Shown here piece after piece: positions 25,498 to 33,500 of a DNA stretch of 64,000 bases. Each line of letters opens with the position of its first letter. The first letter of the stretch is position 1. The notes under the pieces were generated by a model. It was given only the letters and a program-made list of their open reading frames with translations, was not told the DNA's origin and did not search any database. Made by a program: the position numbers and the translations under genes. The DNA is from an uncultured Streptomyces sp. (GTDB taxonomy: Bacteria; Actinomycetota; Actinomycetes; Streptomycetales; Streptomycetaceae): NCBI RefSeq assembly GCF_947488945.1, contig NZ_CANLBS010000015.1:62001-126000 (forward strand), in the 5' to 3' direction.

Positions 25498-25612
25498 CCA
25501 CAGCCCCGCAGACCCGCAGACCCACAGCCCCGTAACCCCGTAGCCCCACAGACCCGCAGACCCGCAGACCCACGGCCCCGTAACCCCACAGTCCCGCAGA
25601 CCCGCAGACGCA
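25498..25612. repeat. Degenerate C-rich tandem repeat
   Basis: Short units of the type CCCGCAGA, CCCACAG and CCCCGTAA alternate about a dozen times over roughly 115 bases. The tract lies in the gap between the convergent response regulator and PPOX-like gene. It has no coding appearance. It may act as a transcription barrier or be a slippage-prone tract. Confidence 0.7.
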
Positions 25613-25765
25613 GCGCGGCGACCCGCGGCCGGCGGAACCCGGACGGGCTCCGGAGCCCCGGGCCCCGGTGCCCCCGGGCCCCGAAGCCCGTCACAGCCGA
25701 ACCCCGGGGCGCGTGTCAGCCGGTGCGGGCCCGTGCCGGCCGGTGACAGGAGGTGACAGCCCGCG

Positions 25766-26401
25766 TCAGCCCCGCTCCCGCAGCCGCCCCCGCAACTCCC
25801 GGTTCTCCGCCTCCAGTTCGGCGATCCGGTCGGCGACCTTTTCCAGCGAGTCCGCGAGTTCCGCCTGCGAGAAGCGCGGGGTGATGTGCTTGGCGCAGTT
25901 CCACGCCAGCCCTTCGACCCGGACGAGCATCAGCCGTTCCCGAAGGCCGTCGGTGGCTAGCCTGCCGATCTCCTCCGCGATCCGTTGCGGGAGCCCGGTG
26001 TAGTCCTCGGCGTTCCTGGTCTCCGCGCGGCCGAGCACCTTCAGCCGTGCCTGGTGGGCGTAGTCCATGAAGAAGAGCGAGACCCGGTCGTCCCCCCGGA
26101 GGTTGCCGGCGGTGATGTACTGCCGGTTGCCCCGTACCTCGGCGAACGCCAGCGTTCCCTCGTCCACGACGTGCACGAAGCCGGCCGGACCGCCCCGGTG
26201 CTGGATGTACGGCCAACCGTCCTCGCCCACCGTCCCCAGGTAGAAGCCGTCCCGCGCCCCGATGAACTCCGCCTCGCGGGGACCGAGCCGGTCGGGTTGG
26301 GCCGGCCCGTCCCGCAGCCGGTCCATGGCGCGGGCGCTTCCCCTCTCCTCCTGCACGCGCCGGACGTTCCCGGTGAAGGCCACTTGTGCGTACCGGCTCA
26401 T
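25766..26401 (-). CDS. Pyridoxamine-5'-phosphate-oxidase-fold (PPOX) protein
   Basis: 211 residues, ATG 26401 overlapping the M20 stop by 4 bases. The flavin-binding split-barrel features are ARDGFYLGTVGEDGWPYIQH (near 49-68), RGNRQYITAGNL and VSLFFMDYAHQARLKVLGRA. The C-terminal 40 residues are charged and helical (EKVADRIAELEAENRELRGR), a likely coiled coil. PPOX-fold enzymes use FMN or F420 for redox steps on small substrates. As the last gene of the ten-gene unit it may be a tailoring redox enzyme or a self-protection enzyme; its substrate is unknown. Confidence 0.8.
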   Translation of the reverse strand: MSRYAQVAFTGNVRRVQEERGSARAMDRLRDGPAQPDRLGPREAEFIGARDGFYLGTVGEDGWPYIQHRGGPAGFVHVVDEGTLAFAEVRGNRQYITAGNLRGDDRVSLFFMDYAHQARLKVLGRAETRNAEDYTGLPQRIAEEIGRLATDGLRERLMLVRVEGLAWNCAKHITPRFSQAELADSLEKVADRIAELEAENRELRGRLRERG

Positions 26402-27633
26402 GCGGGTGCCCGTCCCGCCGCTGCCGCCAGCCGGTCCGCGGCCAGGCCCGCGAGGAGGCGGGCGCCGTCGCCGAGGACCTCATTGCCGAAGACGGCGTCC
26501 GGGCTGTGGTTGAAGCTCGCCTTCGCGGGGTCGCGGTCCGGTGGGCAGGCGCCGAGGAAGAGCATGGCGCCGGGCACCTGGTCCAGCACGAAGGAGAAGT
26601 CCTCCGACGGGCTGAGCGGGGTCGGGGACCAGACGAGCCGGCCCGGACCCAGCGTCCGGTCGACGACCGCCGCGGCGAAGTCCGCCTCGGCCGGGTCGAC
26701 GACGGTGACCGGGTAGTCCATGACGTGGTCCACCTCCACCGTCACCCCGTGGGCCGCCGCGACCCCCTCCAGCACGCGGGTCACCCCGGACAGCACCTGC
26801 GCCTTGGCGCCCGGCCCGAAGGTCCGTACGCCGATCTTCAGCTCGGCCTCGTCGGGGACGATGTTGGCGGCCGTGCCCGCGTGGATGCTGCCGACGGAGA
26901 GCAGCACCGGGTCGAAGGGGTCGAAGCCCCGGCTCGCGTACGTCTGTAGCGCCAGGACCATCTCGCAGGCCGCCGGGACCGGGTCCCGGAGCAGATGCGG
27001 CTGGGAGTCGTGGCCGCCCCGGCCCCGTACGGTCACCCGCAGCGCGTCGCCGCCGGCCAGCAGCGGGCCCTTGCGGGTGAGGACCACGCCGGCCGGGAGC
27101 ATCGAGGACGCCACGTGCAGGGCGTAGGCGGCGACGGGGCGGCGGCCGGGGCCCGCCGCGTCCAGGACCCCTTCCTCGATCATCAGCCGTGCGCCGTGGT
27201 GTCCCTCCTCCCCCGGCTGGAACATGAGGATCACGTCACCGGCCAGCTCGTCCCGTTGCCCGGCGAGCTGCCGGGCGGCGCCGACCAACATGGCGGTGTG
27301 CAGGTCGTGCCCGCAGGCGTGCATCCGGCCCTCGTACGCGGAGGCGTACGGGACGCCGGTCGTCTCCGTCAGGGGCAGCGCGTCCATGTCGGCGCGCAGC
27401 AGCACCACGGGCGGGGGGCCGTCCGCCGTGCCGCCGCCACGGCCGCGGAGCACGGCCGTGACGGACGACAGGGCGCTGCCCGTCGTGATCTCCAAAGGCA
27501 GTCCGTCGAGCGCGGCCAGCACCTTCGCCCTGGTCCGCGGCAGGTCGAGACCGACTTCCGGCTCGCGGTGGAGGTCCTCGCGCAGGCGTACGAGGTCCTC
27601 CACCGGGCCGTACGCGGGCAGCGGGGCGGTCAC
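26398..27633 (-). CDS. M20D-family amidohydrolase
   Basis: 411 residues with GTG start at 27633 (GTGA overlap with the methyltransferase stop). Metal-site motifs are HACGHDLHTAMLVGAA (near 105-120) and MFQPGEEGHHGARLMIEEG (near 137-155). RGRGGHDSQPH is the lid-domain His, and NHSPDAVFG is the C-terminal ligand region. The family (IAA-amino-acid hydrolase, N-acyl amino acid hydrolase, hippurate hydrolase) removes acyl groups from amino acids or peptides. Inside a lipopeptide-type cluster it could cut an N-acyl prodrug group or hydrolyse off-pathway intermediates. No signal peptide, so it acts in the cytosol. Confidence 0.88.
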   Translation of the reverse strand: MTAPLPAYGPVEDLVRLREDLHREPEVGLDLPRTRAKVLAALDGLPLEITTGSALSSVTAVLRGRGGGTADGPPPVVLLRADMDALPLTETTGVPYASAYEGRMHACGHDLHTAMLVGAARQLAGQRDELAGDVILMFQPGEEGHHGARLMIEEGVLDAAGPGRRPVAAYALHVASSMLPAGVVLTRKGPLLAGGDALRVTVRGRGGHDSQPHLLRDPVPAACEMVLALQTYASRGFDPFDPVLLSVGSIHAGTAANIVPDEAELKIGVRTFGPGAKAQVLSGVTRVLEGVAAAHGVTVEVDHVMDYPVTVVDPAEADFAAAVVDRTLGPGRLVWSPTPLSPSEDFSFVLDQVPGAMLFLGACPPDRDPAKASFNHSPDAVFGNEVLGDGARLLAGLAADRLAAAAGRAPA

Positions 27634-28694
27634 TTGGTCGCCGTGATGATGCCGTGCGGGGTGATGGCGTCGGTGCAGCGGGTGCGCAGCACCGAGTCGA
27701 ACCCGACCTCCTTCAGGGACTCCTCGTACTTCTCCCAGGCGTAGAGCATCCCGCCCTCGCCGGCGACCGCCGCGAAGAAGGGGCTGGCGAGGGCGGCCAT
27801 CAGGGGGCCGTCGTAACCGTCCTCGGACATGGAGTTGAGGATCATGACCCGGCCACCGTCCGGCAGCACCGCGTGCGCGTGGCCCAGCAGCACCCGGATG
27901 CGGTCCTGCGGCCAGATCTGGAGCTGGTGCACGAACATCACCGTGTCGTACCCCTCGGGGTAGGCGTCCTCGAAGATGTCCCCCTCGACGACCTTGACGC
28001 GGTCGCTGAGACCGGCCTCCTCGACCCGCTTGCGGGCCAGTTCGACCACCTTCGGGATCTCCAGCACGGTGACCTCGACCTCGGGGTTCGCCTTGGCCAC
28101 CGCGATGGCCATGGTGGCGTCGCCGCCGCCGACGTCGAGGATGCGGCGGGAGGTGCTGAAGTCCCCGTAGTTGATGAGGTGCTTGGAGGCGACCGCCGAC
28201 CAGGTGCCCATGAAGTGGTAGAAGACCTGGAGGAGTTCGGGGTCCTCGCTCAGCCGGTGGTAGACGGTGGCGCCGTCTCCGGGGTAGCGGCGCAGGCCGA
28301 CGTTGGAGTTGTCCCGCAGCGACTCGGTGAAGTCGACCAGGCCGGGGTAGGTCACGTACGCCTCGAACCCGACGACCGCCTTGACCAGCTCCCAGTGGCC
28401 GCCGGTGAACAGGTCGGAGACGGACTGGGTGTTGAAGTAGCCCTCGTCCCTGCGCTCCACCAGCTTCAGCGAGCTGACGCCCAGCACCAGGATGTCCAGG
28501 GCCCGCTCCTGGAGGCCGAGCTCTTCGAGGAGCTGCTGCCGGCCTGCTCCGGGGCTGCGCTCCAGCAGGTCGAAGAGGCCGAGTTCGACCCCGGCACGCA
28601 TGAACTGGAAGGCGTTGTGTCCGAGCAGCACCGTGGTCAGGGCGTCGGGGATGACGCTCTCGTGCGGGGTGAACGGCTTCTGTACCTCGGTCAT
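27630..28694 (-). CDS. SAM-dependent O-methyltransferase (COMT-like)
   Basis: 354 residues, ATG 28694 with GGGAGA upstream. The N-terminal winged-helix dimerisation region spans about 15-110 and the SAM-binding fold about 165-354, with glycine loop ILDVGGGDATMAIAVA, EIPKVVELARKR and VKVVEGDIFEDAYPEG. At the usual catalytic His segment (VLHDW in relatives) it has FVHQLQIWPQDR, so the catalytic base should be checked. Such enzymes usually methylate hydroxyls of small molecules. In this cluster it might methylate a serine or N-hydroxy oxygen. Overlaps both neighbours by 4 bases. Confidence 0.87.
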   Translation of the reverse strand: MTEVQKPFTPHESVIPDALTTVLLGHNAFQFMRAGVELGLFDLLERSPGAGRQQLLEELGLQERALDILVLGVSSLKLVERRDEGYFNTQSVSDLFTGGHWELVKAVVGFEAYVTYPGLVDFTESLRDNSNVGLRRYPGDGATVYHRLSEDPELLQVFYHFMGTWSAVASKHLINYGDFSTSRRILDVGGGDATMAIAVAKANPEVEVTVLEIPKVVELARKRVEEAGLSDRVKVVEGDIFEDAYPEGYDTVMFVHQLQIWPQDRIRVLLGHAHAVLPDGGRVMILNSMSEDGYDGPLMAALASPFFAAVAGEGGMLYAWEKYEESLKEVGFDSVLRTRCTDAITPHGIITATK

Positions 28695-29590
28695 GATGTG
28701 TCTCCCTGGTCTGAGGGGGTGTCGATCGGTTCGTCGGGGCCGGGCGACCGCAGCGACCGCATGCCGGAGGCGGCGGGGGAACAGGGGCGGTACGGAACAT
28801 CGGGTACGGCGACCGCGACCGCGCCGACCACGCCGGGCGGTACATCGGTCAGGTCGGTCAGATCGTGGGGTCCGGGGCTGCCGGGCACGCGGATCCGGTA
28901 CGGCCGGCCGGGGGCCGAGGGGCCGCACGGCACGTCCGAGAGGTCCAGGCCCGCCATCGCGGGCAGGCCGTCGCCGGTCGCCTTGACCAGCGCCTCCTTG
29001 CGGACCCAGGTGCGCAGCAGGGCGTCCGCGGGGGCGGGGGACCCGCGGATCCGCCCGGCCTCGCCGGGGGTCAGGAAGCGGCGCAGTGCGCGGATGTCGC
29101 GGCCGGGCACGCCCCGGCGCGGCAGCCGTTCGACGTCGATGCCGACGGGGTGGTCCGCGGCCGCGGCGGCCACCACCCCGCCGGCGTACGAGAGGCTGAT
29201 CTCCGGCGCCGGTCCCCCGCCGCGCACGGCGACGCGGGGGCGGCCGTGCGGGCCGTCGCAGTCCGGGCAGCGCTGGTGGAGGACGACGTCGAGCGGCGAG
29301 CCCCCCGTCCGGCGGGCGGTGCAGAGGCGGGCCAGGAAGTGCGCCGCGACGAAGTCCGCGCGGGCGGCTTCGGTACGGGCGTCCGCGAGGCGGAGCGTCT
29401 CGGCCGGGGTGAGGGCGAACGCCTGGGCGCCGGGCAGCGCCAGTACGGTCCGGGTGTCCGCGACCGCGACGGTCGGGGCGCCGGCCCCGGCCACCGGGCG
29501 CGGGGCAGGGACCCGTACGCCCAACACCGCGTCCGGGCGCTCTCCTGCGCCCTCGTGCGGCTCCGCCGCCCTGTCGCGCACCGCGGTCAC
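28691..29590 (-). CDS. Sfp-type 4'-phosphopantetheinyl transferase
   Basis: 299 residues from GTG 29590 (GTGA overlap with the exporter stop); longer than usual Sfp (~230), mainly through an N-terminal extension and a Ser/Pro tail. Signature: VGIDVERL (Mg-binding Asp/Glu, near 161-168), then FLTPGEA and WVRKEALVKATGDGL (near 208-222). It converts apo carrier proteins to holo form using CoA. Here it would load the three carrier domains of the cluster: the ligase-linked one, the stand-alone one and that of the peptide synthetase. Presence of a dedicated enzyme fits a self-contained pathway. Confidence 0.9.
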   Translation of the reverse strand: MTAVRDRAAEPHEGAGERPDAVLGVRVPAPRPVAGAGAPTVAVADTRTVLALPGAQAFALTPAETLRLADARTEAARADFVAAHFLARLCTARRTGGSPLDVVLHQRCPDCDGPHGRPRVAVRGGGPAPEISLSYAGGVVAAAAADHPVGIDVERLPRRGVPGRDIRALRRFLTPGEAGRIRGSPAPADALLRTWVRKEALVKATGDGLPAMAGLDLSDVPCGPSAPGRPYRIRVPGSPGPHDLTDLTDVPPGVVGAVAVAVPDVPYRPCSPAASGMRSLRSPGPDEPIDTPSDQGDTS

Positions 29591-30510
29591 TTCTTGCGCT
29601 GGCTGAAGACGACGCCGCCGAGGGAGAGCGCGCCGCCGACGATCGCCAGCCACGGCGGGGTCTCGGCGAGGATCAGCCAGGCGAGGGTGACGGCGATCGG
29701 CGGCGAGAGGTAGGTGAGCGCGCCCATCTTCCCGGCGGTGGAGCGGGCCAGCGCGTAGCCCCAGGTGGTGAAGGCGACCGAGGTCGGGAAGACGCCGAGG
29801 TAGATCGTCCAGGCGATCGACTCGCCGCTCGCGTGCGAGAGGTTGTCGATGAGCTGCGGGAGGAACGGCAGGCACAGCACCGCTCCCACCACGCAGGCGA
29901 GCCAGGTGACCACGAGGGCCGAGCTGTTGGCGAGCAGCGGCTTTTCCGTGACGACGCCGCCCGCGTACGCGACGGCGGCCAGCAGGGCGAGCAGACTGCC
30001 GGTCCCGGCGTCCAGTCCCTTGCTGGAGGTGGCCAGGCCGATCAGCAGGACCCCGGCCAGCGCCACGCTGCCGCCGACGACCAGCGAGCGGGGGAAGCCC
30101 TCCTTCAGCAGCAGCCCGGCCAGTACGGCGATGAGCACCGGGCCGAGACTGATGATCATCGAGGTGGTGCCGGCGTCGATGCGCTGCTCGGCGGCGTTGA
30201 GCGCGACGTTGTAGACGCCGAACCAGAGGAACCCGCAGAGGATCAGGCGCGGTGCGTCCGAGCGGGGCGGCAGCGGCACCCGGCGGATCAGGACCACGGC
30301 GCCCAGGAGTACGGCTCCGATGAACAGCCGGGCGAGGGTGAGGGCGCCCGGGTCGATGTCGTCGCCGGCCGCCCGGATGCCGATGAACGCGGAAGCCCAC
30401 AGGACGACCGTGACCACCCCCGCCGCCACCGCCAGCGGGGGCGTGCCCGCGGCGGGCGCGGGGTTCTCCGGCGGCGGGGTGGTCCCCTGATTGGCTTGCG
30501 CAGAGGTCAC
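29587..30510 (-). CDS. EamA/DMT-family transporter
   Basis: 307 residues with a disordered ~25-residue start and ten hydrophobic helices from about 27 to 300, typical of two EamA repeats. Recognisable pieces are VLWASAFIGIRAAG, FLWFGVYNVALNAAEQRIDA and TYLSPPIAVTLAWLILAETP, the last corresponding to the conserved Pro/Glu of EamA proteins. Overlaps the synthetase stop (ATGA) and the transferase start (GTGA). Most likely exports the product; import cannot be excluded. Confidence 0.88.
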   Translation of the reverse strand: MTSAQANQGTTPPPENPAPAAGTPPLAVAAGVVTVVLWASAFIGIRAAGDDIDPGALTLARLFIGAVLLGAVVLIRRVPLPPRSDAPRLILCGFLWFGVYNVALNAAEQRIDAGTTSMIISLGPVLIAVLAGLLLKEGFPRSLVVGGSVALAGVLLIGLATSSKGLDAGTGSLLALLAAVAYAGGVVTEKPLLANSSALVVTWLACVVGAVLCLPFLPQLIDNLSHASGESIAWTIYLGVFPTSVAFTTWGYALARSTAGKMGALTYLSPPIAVTLAWLILAETPPWLAIVGGALSLGGVVFSQRKK

Positions 30511-33500
30511 AGCTGTTCACTTCCTTCTCGGGCTGGCTCGTTACCGGTGGAGGGTTCGTGGGATTCCTGCGGGGGTGTGTCCCGGCCCGGCGGTCCGGGG
30601 CGCCGGTCCGGGTCCAGGGCCGCGGCCAGCCGCCTCGCCACCTCGGTGACGTACGGCGGGCGCAGCAGGGTGAAGTGGTCGCCGGGGAGGATGGCCTCCT
30701 CGCGGATGCCGCCGCGCGTCAAAGAAGCCCAGTCGGTGCGGGGTTCGCGCAGCCGGTCGCGGGCCCACCACACGGTGAGCGGGGCGTCGACGGCGGTGGG
30801 CCGGTGGCTGAGGACCACCTGCTCGTGGTGTTCGGCCAGTTCCGCCTGGTGCAGCAGGGCCTCGGTGGGGGCGGCCGGCCGGCCGCGCTCCTCGGCGCGG
30901 GCGACCAGCAGCTTCAGCCGTTCCTGCAACGGGAGTCCGCGCAGCCGCTCGCGGAGTCCGGCGGCCTCCTGCGGGGTCACGGCGAGGTCGGGGAGGGTGT
31001 CGGCGAGGGCGACGGCGGGAGCCAGCAGCGGGTCGGGTTCGCCCGCGCCGGGGACGGACGAGTCGAGCAGCGCGACCAGGGCGACCTGCTCGCCCGCCGC
31101 CTCCAGCAGCGCCGCCACCTCGACGGCGAGGGCGCCGCCCATCGACCAGCCGGCCAGGTGGTAGGGGCCGGTGGGCCGGTGGCCGCGGACCAGTTCGGCG
31201 TACTGGGCGGCCATCGCGGCGAAGCTCTCCGCCTCGGGTTCGCCGGACAGGGCGCGGGACCGGATGCCGAGCACCTCCCGGCCCCCCGGCAGCAGGTTGA
31301 CCAGTTCCCGGTAGGCCATGACGTCGCCGCCCGCGGGGTGGAACAGGAACAGCGGCGCGGGGGTGACCGGCGCCCGTAGCGGCAGGACTTGGGCGTGCGC
31401 GGATCCGGCGGACAGCAGCGCGGCGAACCGGGCCACGGTCGGCGCCTCGAAGAGGGAGGTGAGCGGCAGCCGCACCCCGAAGCGGCGGCCGACGGCGGCG
31501 ACGAGGCGGGCCGCGAGCAGCGAGTGGCCGCCGAGTTCGAAGAAGTCCTCGTCGGTGCCGATCGCGTCCGGGTCGCGTCCGAGCAGTTCCCCCCACAGCT
31601 CCGCCACGGCACGCTGGACCGGCGTCCGCGCGGACGCGTCGGCCGAGGGACCGGCGGCGGCCGGGTGCGGGGCGGGTTCGGGGAGGGCGGAGCGGTCGAG
31701 TTTGCCGTTGACGGTGACGGGGAGCGCGTCGAGCGGCACGTAGGCGGCCGGCACCATGTGGTCGGGCACCGAGCGGGCCAGGAAGGTCCGCAGCTCGTCC
31801 CGGCCGGGTGCCGCTCCGGCTCCGGCGGCCGGCACCACGTAGGCCACCAGGCGGTCCTGCCAGGTGCGGACCGCGGCGGCGCGGACGGCGGGGTGGGCGG
31901 CCAGGCGGGTCTCGATCTCGCCGAGTTCGATCCGGAACCCGCGCAGTTTGACCTGCCCGTCGGCGCGGCCGAGGAACTCGAGCGCGCCGTCGGGACGTTG
32001 GCGTACGAGGTCACCGGTGCGGTAGAGCCGTCCGCCCGGCCGGCGGGGGTCTGGGACGAACCGTTCGGCGGTGAGCTCCTCCCGGTTGCGGTAGCCGGTG
32101 GCGAGCTGCACCCCGCCGATGTGGAGTTCGCCGACGATGCCGAGGGGCACCGGGACCAACCGGTCGTCCAGCACGTCGAGGGTGGTGTTGGCGACCGGGC
32201 GGCCGATGGGCACCGGCCCGTCGGCGTCCTCGGGCGCGCACCGCCACGCCGACACGTCCACGGCCGCCTCGGTGGGGCCGTAGAGGTTGTGCAGCTCGAC
32301 CTCCGGGTGCGGGTACCGCTGGAAGAACGCGCGCACCAGATCCGGGGGCAGCGCCTCCCCGCTGGCGAAGACGCGGCGCAGGCTCCCGCCGCCGGCGGTC
32401 GCCGGGTCGTCGAGGTGGACGCGCAGCATGGACGGCACGAAGTGGACGGTCGTCACCGCCTCGCGGCGGATCAGCCCGGCCAGGTAAGCCGGGTCGCGGT
32501 GCCCTTCGGGCCGGGCCACCACGAGCCGGGCGCCGGTCGTCAGCGGCCAGAAGAACTCCCACACGGACACGTCGAAGGTGAACGGGGTCTTCTGCAGCAC
32601 CCCGTCGGCGGGGCCGAGTCCGTACGTCTCCTGCATCCACAGCAGCCGGTTGCAGATGGCCCGGTGCGTGATCTCGACGCACTTGGGGACGCCGGTGGAG
32701 CCGGAGGTGTAGATGAGGTAGGCGGGCCGGTCGGGATCGGCAAGGACCGCCGGGTCCGCCGGGTCCCCGGGCCGGCCGGGTGCGTCCGCGCCCGCCGGTC
32801 CGGCCTCGTCCACCCGCAGGACGGGGACGCCGTCGGGGAGGCCGCCGTGCGGCAGCGGACGGGCGGTGAGGACGAGGGCCGCTCCGGCGTCGGACAGCAT
32901 GAACGCCATCCGCTCGGCCGGGGTCGCCGGGTCCACGGGGAGGTACGCGCCGCCCGCCTTGAGGACCGCGAGCAGGGCGACGACCAGGTGCGCGGACCGG
33001 TCCAGGTGGACCGCCACCGCGGTGCCGGGCTCGAACCGCCCGCCGCCGGTCAGCCGCACGGCCTGCCGGATGCGCCGGGCCAGCCGGTCGGCGGCCGCGT
33101 CCAGCGCGGCGTACGTGAGGGTGCTGCCCTCGAAGACCACCGCCGGGGCGTCGGGGGTGCGCCGCGCCTGCTCCTCCGCCCGTGCGTGCAGCGGGACGGA
33201 GAGGTCGTAGGGGCGCGCGGTGTCGTTGTAGCCGTCGAGCACGGCCAGCTCCGCGTCCGACAGCATCGCCGGGGCGGACACCGGCGCCTCGGGAGAGGTG
33301 GTCAGGGCGTCCAGCAGGGCGAGGTAGTGGCCGGTGGCGCGCTCGCGTTCGGCCTCGTCGAAGCAGGCGGTGCGGAAGTCGAAGTCCAGCACGAACCGGG
33401 GTTCCGCGCCGGCCTCCGGGCGCGACTCGCGCACCTGGAGGGTGAGCCGGTCCGGGGAGTGGCCGGTGTCGACGAGGTCGAATCCGGCCGGGGACCCGAA

